Origin: Primulina eburnea
Lineage: Eukaryota > Streptophyta > Magnoliopsida > Lamiales > Gesneriaceae
Direction: 5' to 3'
Length of the DNA stretch: 64,000 nt
Assembly: GCF_022965805.1 (NCBI RefSeq)
Contig: NC_133108.1
Span: forward strand, 22,473,545-22,537,544
This document shows, one piece after another, positions 22,091 to 34,175 of the stretch. Position 1 is the first letter of the stretch; each line of letters opens with the position of its first letter. Both the position numbers and the translations under genes were made by a program. Below the pieces are notes generated by a model. That model was not told the DNA's origin. It ran no database searches and worked only from the letters and a program-made list of their open reading frames with translations.

Positions 22091-23400
22091 AGACCAGAGA
22101 AGGAGAACCATCTACCCCTGCAGCCACAACTGCTCTAGCTGCTGTCAGAACAAAACCAATTAGTTCAGTCGAAAAATCTGCTGATCAATTAAGCAGTGAT
22201 GCTATGTCACTGTTCATCAAAAAATTTGGAAGTTTCATGAGAAAGAACCAAGGAAGCTTCCAGAAGCCATACCAAAGGAACAGCTCAAAGGATGAATCAA
22301 ATGCCTGATACAACTGTGGCAAATCAGGCCACTTTATTGCTGATTGTCCTAAACCGTAGAAGGATAGTCAAGGCTCAACTGATAGAAGAAAGAAATCATA
22401 TGAGCACAAAAGAAGACCCAAAGAAGATAAGAATTCCTTCAGAAAGAAACATGAAGTACTCTTAGCTGAAGAAAACAAATCCAGAAACTGACAGTGAGGA
22501 GTCAGAACCAGAAAGCTCATACAGCTCTAGTGATGATGAGGAAGTCAAGTGTTTGATGGCTAATGATGCAGAAGAAGAGTCATCTAGCCAACAGGTATTT
22601 GATTTCAGTTCAACTGATTTTACATGAGAAGAACTCATTCTAACACTACATGACATGGTAAATGAGTATCAAAAGCTTGCATCATCATTTGAAAAAATCA
22701 AAGCAAAGCAAACTGATCCCACAGACAATAAAACCAAAACTGATTAATCAGTTGATGAGTTGAGTCTAAAAAGGGAGATTGCTGAGTTAAAAGTAGAGAG
22801 AAATAAAAATTAGTCATTAATCCAAAAGTTGATGCTTGAAAACTCAAAACAGACTGCTCATTCAGTCTTGGAACAAGTCATCAACTGCACTAAGTGAGAT
22901 GCATAATTCACAAAAATCAGTTTCTGATAAAACTGGTTTAGGGTTCAACACTCAAGGAGAAATGTATCCAAATGATACTCAACCAAAGCAAAAAATAGAA
23001 AAGGAAAATACATTAACTTTATCAAAGCAACAGTGGTACAAGAACAAATTGTACCCAGTAAACTGATTGAGCAAACTACTAAGAATATGAGTAAGACTAG
23101 AAGATATGGGATTGGTTATAGGAAAAAAAATTCAACTGATTCACAAAGTCAGTCGTAAAAAAGTTTTCACAAGAACTATTCGAATAGCTATTTCAATTAC
23201 TATAAATGCAAGCCATTTCAGAAGAGATATAGACTGAACAATCAATTGAATAAAGCTAAATAACATATTATATCATCTGTACACTACACACCAAGCACAC
23301 AAAAGCCGAGAAAAACCATTTGGAATACAGCTACTGGAAAGTCTGTTAGACTAATCCAAGTATGGGTTCCTAAGGGGCTAATCAGTTCAGGACCCAAATA
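22091..23400 (+). pseudogene. gag: Ty1/Copia gag remnant
   Basis: Decayed Copia Gag, entered at 22091 where the LTR of Z ends. In pieces it shows AMSLFIKKFGSFMRKNQGSF, then a CCHC knuckle YNCGKSGHFIADCPKP (about 22309-22356), then acidic and Ser-rich stretches (EPESSYSSSDDEEVK) and a Lys/Glu-rich tail. Several stops (near 22306, 22357, 22488, 22626, 22744) and frame changes break it. The large C-terminal extension recalls Tork or Sirevirus types, but I cannot place the clade. The 5' LTR and start of gag are not in the window. Confidence 0.8.
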
Positions 23401-24732
23401 AATATGGGTACCAAGTTATATTATGTGTGTGATTGCAGGTAACAGGTACAAACAAGAACTCAATATAGTATTTGGACAGTGGATGTTCGCGGCATATGAT
23501 AGGAGATGCAAGTGTGCTATCTCAACTGATCAAATACAGTGGTCCAAACATCAGTTTCGGGGACAATTCCAAAGGTAGAACTGTGGGTAAGGGTAAGCTT
23601 ATCCAAGGTAACTTTAGTTTTAAAGATGTTCTATTAGTAGAAAACCTGAAGTATAACTTGATTAGCATCAGTCAGTTATGCGACAGTGGATTCTAAGCAC
23701 AATTTGACAAAAATTCATGTTCAGTCAAAACTTCAACTGATAAAGACATACTAACTGGCAAACGTTGTGGAAACACATAATAAGTCAGTTGTAATGATCA
23801 AACTTATACACCAGTTTGTTTTATTGCTTCCAAATCATCTAACAACTTGTTGTGGCACAAGAGACTAAGTCATCTAAACTTTAAATCCATTGCCTATCTG
23901 AGTAAACATGAACTTGTAACTGGTTTGCCCAAAATAGAATTTTCAAAAGAAAAACTTTGCTCAACATGTCAGTTTGGAAAACAAGTAAAATCTTCTTTTA
24001 AAAACAAGGGCTGTAAATCTTCATCCCGATGCTTAGAACTATTGCACATTGATCTCTTTGGTCCTATACCAGTCACGAGTTTAGGGGGAATGAAATACAC
24101 CTTGGTGATTGTTGATGATTTTTCAAGATTTACTTGGGTTATCTTTCTCAAATCAAAAGAGCAAACTGCTGCACAACTGATCAAGCTTTTCAAAAGACTT
24201 TTAAATGAAAAATCAGTTTGAATTGATCGAATCAGATCTGATCGAGGAACTGAATTCATCAATCAAACTCTTTCAAATTTCCTAGAAAATGCTGGAATCA
24301 AGCATGAGCTCTCAGCAGCCAGAACTCCTCAGCAAAATGGTGTAGCTGAGAGAAGAAATCGGACCCTTAAAGAAGCGGCTAGAACGATGCTTTCTGATTC
24401 TGGCATTTCTCAAAGATTTTGGGCAGAGGCAGTAAACACTGCGTGTTACACTCAGAACAGATCAATGATTAATAAAAATCATATGGAAACACCATATGAG
24501 ATCTGGCATAGAAGAAAAAGTATAATTACTTATTTCAAAATATTCGGCTGCAGATGTTTTATTCTTGATAATGGTAAAAATTATTTAAAAACGTTTGATG
24601 CTAAGTCTGCAGAAGGAATATTTCTTGGATATTCATCAGTTAGTATAGCTTATAGAGTCTTCAACATGAAAACCTTAAATGTTGAAGAATCTGCTCATGT
24701 TGATTTCGATGAAACTGAACTAACTGATAAGC
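23401..24732 (+). pseudogene. pol: Ty1/Copia protease and integrase remnant
   Basis: From about 23469 it reads LDSGCSRHMIGD, the Copia protease active site (DSG), then YNLISISQLCDSGF followed by a stop. From 23847 it reads LLWHKRLSHLNF (the GAG-pre-integrase His motif) and CSTCQFGK (zinc Cys pair). The integrase core follows, with LHIDLFGP, DRIRSDRGTEF and QQNGVAERRNRTLKEAARTM. Stops at 23694, 23778 and 24219 disable it. The frame ends at LTDKPT, where element D was inserted in the target CAACT (24733-24737). It resumes at 32757. Confidence 0.9.
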
Positions 24733-25385
24733 CAACTTGTGGGGACCCGGACGTTAATAATCTTCTTAATCGTTATTGGGATTTAATTTATCAGTTCTGA
24801 TAAAAAGGGTCTAAAAATTTTCTTTTTAAATTATAACTGCGGAAGGTAATGGAATCTAAATACTATACATGTCTGTATATAAAAATACAAATTCAGTATT
24901 AACATACAATAATGTACAACATTCTAATCTAATGTTCACTACTAAAGTTCTAGTAGTAAAATCCAATCTACTGTAAGTCCGGAATCACCACGCTAACTCG
25001 TCTTCTCTCATCGTCATCTCGACCCTGATCCAGCCCCACCTGTTGTCATGCACACATACAAAACACGACAACAGCCGGATAACTCCGGTGAGAATAAATC
25101 CCAGTATAAAACATGGTAAGCATGTATATAAACACACTAGTTCATAAACCATGTGATCATGTATAAACACAATATATTTCATAATCTATGAAATAAATCA
25201 AATAAGCATGCAACTCAATTCATATAAACATGCATATAAACAATCTAAATCATAAAACATGCTAGCACAACTGAAAGCAATAACGATGGGTCCCATGATC
25301 TAGGAGCCACATCCATGTAAGTATGCAGTTCTAATCAAATCATGTCTAGACTTGACTCGATCTATAACTCTAGGGATCCCGTTGT

Positions 25386-25545
25386 GAATAAGACGTCACT
25401 GGCTGTCACCTACCCTCCCAATCGAGGTGCTGTACGTCTTATTCCTAGACTTCGGCCTGATCTGTATCCGCATCTACAATAGGGGCGGTGATCTTCCCCT
25501 AAGCTGAGATATCGCCGAACATCTAGAAGTCTGCCTGATCTCCAG
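25386..25545 (-). ncRNA. Structured LTR module, element D 3' LTR
   Basis: P4 is GAATAAGACGT (25386-25396) with ACGTCTTATTC (25434-25444). P5 is CACCT/AGGTG. P1 is TTCGG/CCGAA with the usual 7-nt bulge. P3 is TAGGGG/CCCCTA, against TAGGAG/CTCCTA in C, an A-U to G-C exchange that keeps the pair. P2 is imperfect (GATATC against GATACA). The 5' LTR of D has an identical copy near 31283-31442. Confidence 0.6.
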
Positions 25546-26538
25546 ACTGTCCTATCTTAATGCATGAATACACAATCTGTAAACAAACATAATCATTCTA
25601 ATGCAATGCCACAAGATCTGTAAACAAAGCATAGCAAGATTTGTATACAAGTTCTATAAACAAATCTATAAACAATCATATCAAACCATAAATAACAGTC
25701 TAGTATGTGATTTTATTGGGAAACTCAAATAAGATCTGATTTGAGTTATATCTTCCCAGATATCACATGAATTATACCTTTATCTTCCCCGTCTGAGGAA
25801 GACGAAGTCTCGAAGTCTGGTCTGCCCATATCCGATCTGAAATGACAAGAACACATATACTGTATCAATGAATAACTCAATATACAATCTGTTCTGATCA
25901 ATACTCAATTCAGTATACAATCTGATCAATGTCTGAACAAATGTACAATCTGATTCATATCAATGATATCACGACATAATCGAATTCATTTCTGAATCTA
26001 AACAATCTAAATCAACTGATGTTTCGACGGCATAACAATACAGTCTTGATAACCCCGTCAGTTTAAACATCACAGATATAATACCAGAATTCATACTCAA
26101 TATCGATACAAGTCAAACTCTGAACGATAATGCAATTCTGATATGAAATCCTAGTCCAATCGACTCTGAAAATCATAACAATTGTATAAACAGTCTGTTT
26201 CTCAATCTGACTTCGATTCTATGATGTCTAACATGACAAGAACATCATATATGAATCCTATTCAATTCTGACAACATCATAAATTCAACTCATGTCTAAA
26301 CGTAATAAAACTTACGTCCAGTTGTAGCCTGTGTTGATAGGAACACAGTACCGAAGTCGGATTCAAAATCAGACGGGCGGATTTCTCACAAAAGGCGTAA
26401 GGATTTTCAACTCTTATTCCGAACCCTTTTTCTCGATCTTTGTTTGTTGATTTCTGAGGCTTACAACCGTTTATATATATATGTATATCAAACTTGCATG
26501 CAAACTGAAACGTGGCTACCTTTCATGATTTCCGGGTG

Positions 26539-26715
26539 GCGCTCGAGCGGTGCAAATCTACCGCTCGAGCGCGGTACCTTCTGTCCAGAATTTTCAAGAC
26601 GCGCCCTTGGCGCTCGGGCGGTCGAAATCTACCGCCCGGGCGCCGAACCTTCTGTCCGAGCAATAACTTGTGATACCTTGGCGCTCGGGCGGTGCTTTTC
26701 TACCGCTCGAGCGCC
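26539..26715 (-). repeat. U3 hairpin array, element D 3' LTR
   Basis: Three inverted repeats with 8-base loops. The first is GCGCTCGAGCGGT (26539-26551) with ACCGCTCGAGCGC (26560-26572), 13 paired bases without a mismatch. The second pairs 26609-26622 with 26631-26644, and the third pairs 26680-26693 with 26702-26715, each with one mismatch. The half-sites GCGGT and ACCGC face the loop. This is the reverse of the arrangement in A, C, F, G and H. Confidence 0.92.
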
Positions 26716-26852
26716 GAAGTTTCTGCCCAAATACTTGGCTAACAAGTGCAACGACGCCCGGCCTTGTCATATCGGTTCATTTGAGTTCTTATAATCTCAA
26801 TCATGTCAATTAATCAACGTCTGATTATAATGATTAAATCTCGGGCATTACA

Positions 26853-26868
26853 TTTCTCCCCCTCTTAG
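26853..26868 (-). other. Polypurine tract of element D
   Basis: The minus strand reads AAGAGGGGGAGAAA against the 3' LTR, preceded by TTCGAGGACGAACTCAGATCT as in A and G. Confidence 0.92.
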
Positions 26869-29347
26869 ATCTGAGTTCGTCCTCGAACTCATAAGCAATC
26901 AATTTCAAATATAAGAGAAGAGAAGAAATGTATAATAGAGTTTAACATCCAAACTCCTCTCTTAATGAATCCATTCTGAAATCTCTTTCTTGTATCAATC
27001 TTTGATTTCAATTCTGGAATAAAACTTCATAAAGTATACTATTCTAATACTTCTTAAACTAACTCTGACAGAATCAATCTTGCCATGTTGGTTATACAAC
27101 ATCCGTATAAACCAATCACAGTTCATAACAAAACAATACTAGCAGTTGTTATCAAACCTGTTAATCCCAATCAAGGACATATGAAATCTTCAGTTTCAAA
27201 TACCAAGCATCATCATCCGATGTTGGTTTCTTTAATCTGTCCATTCTGAACTGTCTTGATAACTATTGTCATGCAGTAAGTCATATAGTGACACTAAATC
27301 ATAACAACTAGTGCTAACATCCAGCACTAAAACTCTACCAATATCTGTCAGTATCTGAATCATACACTCTGACTACCTGTCAATCTGTGAATAATCTGTG
27401 AAAGAGTTCATGATATCTTCTATCACAAATACAAACTCAGTCTAAATCACAATCTGATATACTCTATCTCAACATTCTGTTGATTCTGATCATTCCTCTG
27501 ACATCAATCTGTGTCATCTGGTTCTGTTTGTACGTAATCTGGTACAAACTGATAGATATAGATCGAGAAATCTGTCAATCATAATCGTATCATATCATAA
27601 TCTAAAGAAAATGGCGGTAATTTCATTACGAAAGCCATAGAAATGTACTCCCATTTCTATTTAGGATTATATACAAGTTCTGTAAGAATCTTCTGATTCC
27701 TCTCTTTCTGTCTTTTCTGTTAGCAATTCAGACATATCAGTACCACTCTGTCAATATTTCTGTACAAATTCTGTTACAACTGATCAAATCTGTCTATAGT
27801 ATCACTATCTGTTCGAATATAATACATTCACAATCATCTGAATGAAAACTGAACCCATAACTGTTCGGTTCTGACGTTATCTGTGAATTCAGATTCAACC
27901 ATCCTGTATAACAAATCAGTTAATAACATAAAATAAAGAAGAAATACCTACCTGGTATTCGGCTCTGACTACAGATATCAAATTCTGTTATACAATTCTG
28001 AAACATTCTGATATAACATTTCTGAACTGTTGCAAGCTCTCAACTGTTTACAATATTCTGTATCAAACATATATGCAAACCACAGTAATAACAGTCAGAT
28101 TCGAAATAAAGACAACCTATACAGATCTAGTGAGTTTAAGAAAACTCATAAAACAACGATTGCTGGCAATACTGATAATTCTGCCTACTGATCAATCTTC
28201 ACAGTGCCCAAATCATCTGTCATACCTCATCTGCAAATAAAATATGCTCCCAAACAATATAAGATGTCTCAAATACTGATTTAGATCAATCACAATACGC
28301 AAGTAGATATAACATAATAAGGGAATAAGAGAATAAGGAAATCTGTAAAACTCAGAAATTCTGACTTTCTGACATTTCTGCTAATTCTGATATATCTGTT
28401 ACCTGTATCGTTTACAGTCGCTGATTTCTGTCTCAACTGTGCAAATAAATCAGTATACAAACTGCAGATATCATATATTCTGAATACAATCTGTTTCAAT
28501 TATGATTCATACCTGACTGATGATTTCTGTATACAATAATCACGGTTCTCTGAATATTCAATAACATCTTCAAATATTCCATTTAATCAATCAGATGCTG
28601 TTAACATATCAAATATCATGGATATAACAAGCATAAAATCATCAGAATATCTCTGAATCTAAGAGTTAACAATCTGTACCCTTCTATTAATCTTCAATAT
28701 CATTCTGTATTGAATTCTAGTTTATAACCATTACCTGGTATCGATTCAATTCTGAAATCTACTTTTCTGATATCAAACACATCTGAAATCTTATCTAGGC
28801 AAACACCAGTCAACTAATACATTACGGCAAATATGTCACCGTTAGACTCGATTTCAGTATATCTACCAAACACATAAGGATACCATCTGTTCCTTTCTGT
28901 GCTAATCGAGTCAACAGTACAATGATCTAAGGAATTCTGGATCTAGAATCCTCATTTCTCAACTAGATCTGATCTTAATCTTACCATTTCTGGAACACAT
29001 TCCACAATATTTCTGTACTTGTTTTATCATTACATATCAATAATGAAATCGAAATCATATAACACCAGTACCTCATAATCTACCCCAATCTCGGGTTCAT
29101 TTCACTGTAGTATATAACATGTCACAGAAATCTCTGATATCAACATATTCCTCAACAACCAAGGAATCAATACTGCAGTATACACAGATCCAACAGATAT
29201 AGCATATCTCCATGCTACTCAATCACAGGTATTCATAAATAATGCATTAGCACATATCAATACCTATGCATATAATCATATAAGAAATAGTACCTGTTGT
29301 GAATTCTGAGTCTGCTCTTCAGTCATTATCACCAATGACCCTGCTCT
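26869..29347 (-). pseudogene. Decayed pol remnant of element D
   Basis: About 2.5 kb without a long frame. It aligns by eye with the remnants in A, E, F and G (for example GTTGGTTATACAACATCCGT near 27088 and the ATTTCTGACATTTCTG repeats near 28365). It therefore descends from pol but was already broken when D inserted. No protease, reverse transcriptase or integrase motif is readable. Confidence 0.65.
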
Positions 29348-30184
29348 TTAAGATCTTCGAGAACCCTTCTGGGGACAAACCTTAGCAAAGTGTCCCGTTT
29401 GCTTACACACATTACATTTACCAAGCACTCCTTTACATTGTTCTGTGGAATGTCGCCCTCCACACGTCCTACAATACACTCCGGTATAGCTCGGACTCGG
29501 ACTGCTGGAACTAGAGGATTCACTTCCTAACTTCTTGAACTGTTTCTTTTGAATCTTCAATGGTTCTTTCTTCCTATCACTGCTGCTGCCAATCTCAACT
29601 CTAGAAGGCAGTTGCTGTGGATTTGATGTTGGAAGATCATATGAGACTCCCGGTTGTCCTATCAGAACTGTTTCTGCTCTTTTGGCCTTGTTCAAGGTAT
29701 CAGCAAAACTACTCGATTGCTTCACATTCACCAATGTACGTATTTCTGGATTTAATCCCTGAATGAACTGACTAGATATAGCATGATCATTTCTAGCTAT
29801 AAGAGGGGCAAAACGTAACAAGGTGAAGAACTGTGCCAAATACTCATCGATACTCATCTGTCCTTGTCTTAGGTTCGTGAACTCTGCACTTCTGTCCTCT
29901 CTATATGATACGGGGAAGAATCTTTGGTAGAACTCAACCTTGAAGATCTTCCATGTAATCACTGAACGACTCTGCTCTAAAGCTCCTTTGGTGAGTAACC
30001 ACCATCTTCTGGCAGCTTCGTGCAATTGGTTCTCAATAAGCCTAATTCTACACTCATCTGTGAAATCTAGAAATTCAAATAACATTTCTATTTCTTCAAG
30101 CCACTTTTCACAATCTGCTGGCGTCTCATTTCCCTTCAGAACCGACGGTTGAAACGACTGGAACCTCTGAAACTGTGTTTCCAT
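29348..30184 (-). CDS. gag: Gag of element D
   Basis: An uninterrupted Ty3/Gypsy Gag frame of 278 residues from the first in-frame ATG (METQFQRFQSFQPSVLKG). The core reads DCEKWLEEIEMLFEFLDFTD, ARRWW, FYQRFFPVSYRED and LRQGQMSIDEYLAQFFTLL. A Ser-rich linker precedes two zinc knuckles, CRTCGGRHSTEQC and CNVCKQTGHFAKVC. The frame stays open upstream to a PPRR motif (near 30270), but the codon where C has ATG is GTA. This is the best preserved product of the element and could supply particles. Confidence 0.88.
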   Translation of the reverse strand: METQFQRFQSFQPSVLKGNETPADCEKWLEEIEMLFEFLDFTDECRIRLIENQLHEAARRWWLLTKGALEQSRSVITWKIFKVEFYQRFFPVSYREDRSAEFTNLRQGQMSIDEYLAQFFTLLRFAPLIARNDHAISSQFIQGLNPEIRTLVNVKQSSSFADTLNKAKRAETVLIGQPGVSYDLPTSNPQQLPSRVEIGSSSDRKKEPLKIQKKQFKKLGSESSSSSSPSPSYTGVYCRTCGGRHSTEQCKGVLGKCNVCKQTGHFAKVCPQKGSRRS

Positions 30185-30617
30185 CTGAATCTCTGACACG
30201 TCTATCTGAGGTTCAGACCTACATGTCTGATCATATGAAGTACTGCCTCTTTCTAGAATTCTTCTGGGCGGTACATCTGATTACCAAACACATTAGTAAT
30301 CTAGTACTACAATTCTGTACCAATCTTTCTCTGATCATGATCATCTTACTGCTGATCATGAATCTGATCTGATTCATACTTAAGAATACATAATACCAAT
30401 TCCAATCACATAATCAGGTAAACATGTATCTTAAAGCAGTAACACATAGTCTCATGCTAGCACATAATGTCAATCAACATTAAATCAATCTCATGCTAGC
30501 ACACACATGCAAGGAAAGAAAATTCATCTACCCCGCACATTCTCTTCTATCTCAGTCTAAAGGATCTATCAGTTCTGACTATCTCAATCTAAAGGATCTA
30601 TCACTAAAGGAACTATC

Positions 30618-30629
30618 GCTCTGATACCA
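30618..30629 (-). other. Primer-binding site of element D (tRNA-iMet)
   Basis: Complement of TGGTATCAGAGC, five bases from the 5' LTR at 30635. Confidence 0.94.
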
Positions 30630-30634
30630 CCTGT

Positions 30635-32751
30635 TGTGGGGACCCGGACGTTAATAATCTTCTTAATCGTTATTGGGATTTAATTTATCAGTTCTGATAA
30701 AAAGGGTCTAAAAATTTTCTTTTTAAATTATAACTGCGGAAGGTAATGGAATCTAAATACTATACATGTCTGTATATAAAAATACAAATTCAGTATTAAC
30801 ATACAATAATGTACAACATTCTAATCTAATGTTCACTACTAAAGTTCTAGTAGTAAAATCCAATCTACTGTAAGTCCGGAATCACCACGCTAACTCGTCT
30901 TCTCTCATCGTCATCTCGACCCTGATCCAGCCCCACCTGTTGTCATGCACACATACAAAACACGACAACAGCCGGATAACTCCGGTGAGAATAAATCCCA
31001 GTATAAAACATGGTAAGCATGTATATAAACACACTAGTTCATAAACCATGTGATCATGTATAAACACAATATATTTCATAATCTATGAAATAAATCAAAT
31101 AAGCATGCAACTCAATTCATATAAACATGCATATAAACAATCTAAATCATAAAACATGCTAGCACAACTGAAAGCAATAACGATGGGTCCCATGATCTAG
31201 GAGCCACATCCATGTAAGTATGCAGTTCTAATCAAATCATGTCTAGACTTGACTCGATCTATAACTCTAGGGATCTCGTTGTGAATAAGACGTCACTGGC
31301 TGTCACCTACCCTCCCAATCGAGGTGCTGTACGTCTTATTCCTAGACTTCGGCCTGATCTGTATCCGCATCTACAATAGGGGCGGTGATCTTCCCCTAAG
31401 CTGAGATATCGCCGAACATCTAGAAGTCTGCCTGATCTCCAGACTGTCCTATCTTAATGCATGAATACACAATCTGTAAACAAACATAATCATTCTAATG
31501 CAATGCCACAAGATCTGTAAACAAAGCATAGCAAGATTTGTATACAAGTTCTATAAACAAATCTATAAACAATCATATCAAACCATAAATAATAGTCTAG
31601 TATGTGATTTTATTGGGAAACTCAAATAAGATCTGATTTGAGTTATATCTTCCCAGATATCACATGAATTATACCTTTATCTTCCCCGTCTGAGGAAGAC
31701 GAAGTCTCGAAGTCTGGTCTGCCCATATCCGATCTGAAATGACAAGAACACATATACTGTATCAATGAATAACTCAATATACAATCTGTTCTGATCAATA
31801 CTCAATTCAGTATACAATCTGATCAATGTCTGAACAAATGTACAATCTGATTCATATCAATGATATCACGACATAATCGAATTCATTTCTGAATCTAAAC
31901 AATCTAAATCAACTGATGTTTCGACGGCATAACAATACAGTCTTGATAACCCCGTCAGTTTAAACATCACAGATATAATACCAGAATTCATACTCAATAT
32001 CGATACAAGTCAAACTCTGAACGATAATGCAATTCTGATATGAAATCCTAGTCCAATCGACTCTGAAAATCATAACAATTGTATAAACAGTCTGTTTCTC
32101 AATCTGACTTCGATTCTATGATGTCTAACATGACAAGAACATCATATATGAATCCTATTCAATTCTGACAACATCATAAATTCAACTCATGTCTAAACGT
32201 AATAAAACTTACGTCCAGTTGTAGCCTGTGTTGATAGGAACACAGTACCGAAGTCGGATTCAAAATCAGACGGGCGGATTTCTCACAAAAGGCGTAAGGA
32301 TTTTCAACTCTTATTCCGAACCCTTTTTCTCGATCTTTGTTTGTTGATTTCTGAGGCTTACAACCGTTTATATATATATATGTATATCAAACTTGCATGC
32401 AAACTGAAACGTGGCTACCTTTCATGATTTCCGGGTGGCGCTCGAGCGGTGCAAATCTACCGCTCGAGCGCGGTACCTTCTGTCCAGAATTTTCAAGACG
32501 CGCCCTTGGCGCTCGGGCGGTCGAAATCTACCGCCCTGGCGCCGAACCTTCTGTCCGAGCAATAACTTGTGATACCTTGGCGCTCGGGCGGTGCTTTTCT
32601 ACCGCTCGAGCGCCGAAGTTTCTGCCCAAATACTTGGCTAACAAGTGAAACGACGCCCGGCCTTGTCATATCGGTTCATTTGAGTTCTTATAATCTCAAT
32701 CATGTCAATTAATCAACGTCTGATTATAATGATTAAATCTCGGGCATTACA
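30635..32751 (-). repeat. 5' LTR of element D
   Basis: Length 2117, nearly identical to 24738-26852. It carries the same hairpin array at 32438-32614 (one arm reads CCCTGGCG where the other LTR has CCCGGGCG) and a TATA tract two bases longer near 32369-32381. The structured module has its left P4 arm near 31283. Confidence 0.94.
32438..32614 (-). repeat. U3 hairpin array, element D 5' LTR
   Basis: The same three inverted repeats as at 26539-26715. The first arm is 32438-32450 and the array ends ACCGCTCGAGCGCC at 32614. One base differs in the second hairpin. Confidence 0.92.
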
Positions 32752-32756
32752 CAACT

Positions 32757-34175
32757 GATCAAGTTGAGATAGTTGATCGGTTACAGATATCAGTTTGGAG
32801 GATGATGATGAAGAAGACAATCATATTAATCAAAACAATCTCCAAACACCCGAACCAGAAGTGTCAGATCAATCAGCTGAACCAGAAGCCATTCTTAATG
32901 ATCAGTTGATAGAGCAAACTGATGACATTCAGTCACCAACTGAAGAAATTGCTGATACAACAAATACTGAGTACAAATGGAGAAAATCACATCCACCTGA
33001 ATTGGTAATATGAAATCCATCTGATCCAGTAAGAACTCGCAATCAAATACTAAATTTATTTATCTATTCAGCTTTTGTTTCACAACTAGAACCAAAGAAA
33101 ACTGATGAAGCTCTTGCTGATCCTAACTGGGTAAATGCAATGCAAGAAGAGCTAAATCAGTTCACTCATATCAATGTCTGGAACTTAGTTCCAAGACCAG
33201 TTTCAAAAACTGATATAGGTACAAAATGGGTGTACAGGAACAAACTGAACGAGGATGGTTCAGTTGTGCGCAATAAAGCGAGACAAGTAGCACAAGGATA
33301 TAGGCAAGAGGAAGGAATAGATTACGATGAAACATATGCACCAGTTGCAAGACTGGAGGCAATCAGAATATTCTTTGCCTATACTTCATTCAAGAACTTC
33401 AAAGTTTATCAAATGGATGTCAAAAGTGCATTCTTAAATGGTCAACTACAAGAGGAAATATATGTTGAACAACCCCCAGGTTTTGTAAATCACAACTTTC
33501 CTGATCATGTATATCATTTGAACAAAGCCTTATATGGTCTTAAACAAGCTCCCAGAGCTTGGTACGAAACTCTTTCAAAATTTATAATTGATCATGATTT
33601 CTCTGTAGGATCAATTGATAAGACCTTGTTCAAATTTGCTAAGATTGATCACATTTTATTAGTTCATATTTATGTTGATGATATCATATTTGAGTCAACT
33701 GACCCCAAATTATGTGAGAAATTTGCTAAGTTGATGCAGAAAAAGTTCGAAATGAGCATGATGGGTGAACTGACATTCTTTCTTGGACTACAAGTGAAGC
33801 AACTGGAGACTGGTACATTCATCAGTCAGAGTAAATATACAAAGGAGCTGCTGAAGAAATTTCGCATGGAGTCATGTTCAGCTGCAAATACTCCCATGAG
33901 CTCATCAGTAAAATTGGACACTGATCAAGGGGGAATATCAGTTGAGGCGACATTATATCGAGGTTTAATAGGCTCATTGTTGTACGTAACTGCCAGTCGC
34001 CCTGATATTGTATTTGTTGTCTGTATGTGTGCTAGATTTAAAGCAAATCCTAAGCAATCACATCTCTAAGCTGCTAAAAGAATTTTGAAATATCTTAAGG
34101 GTACACAAAATGTTGGGTTATGGTATTCTAAAGACTCTACTTTCAATTTAGTTGGATATTCAGATGCGGATTATG
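32757..34175 (+). pseudogene. pol: Ty1/Copia reverse transcriptase and RNase H remnant
   Basis: Continuation of the Copia pol after element D. An acidic linker (EDDDEEDNHINQ) leads into reverse transcriptase: [80 protein letters not shown], and the intact catalytic YVDDIIF (33671-33682). [15 protein letters not shown] follows, then a stop at 34067-34069. RNase H starts AAKRILKYLKGTQNVGLWY and GYSDADYA, then breaks off at about 34175, where sequence from the LTR of element E begins. A TGA at 33011-33013 also interrupts it. No 3' LTR is present. Confidence 0.93.

Larger units (their letters stand above)
24738..26852 (-). repeat. 3' LTR of element D
   Basis: In plus coordinates it starts TGTGGGGACCCGGACG and ends GGGCATTACA, length 2115. 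Minus-strand order: hairpin array 26715-26539, TATA tract near 26480-26471, GTAAGT (26315-26310), and the structured module ending at P4 (25444-25386). Confidence 0.94.
24738..32751 (-). mobile_element. Element D: young gag-only LTR retrotransposon
   Basis: The element has 3' LTR 24738-26852, PPT, pol remnant, gag, PBS and 5' LTR 30635-32751. A perfect duplication CAACT (24733-24737 and 32752-32756) lies in the Copia pol. The LTRs are almost identical: by eye about four or five substitutions and one TA repeat difference in 2.1 kb. It is therefore the most recent insertion of this family here, although it has no usable pol. Confidence 0.94.
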
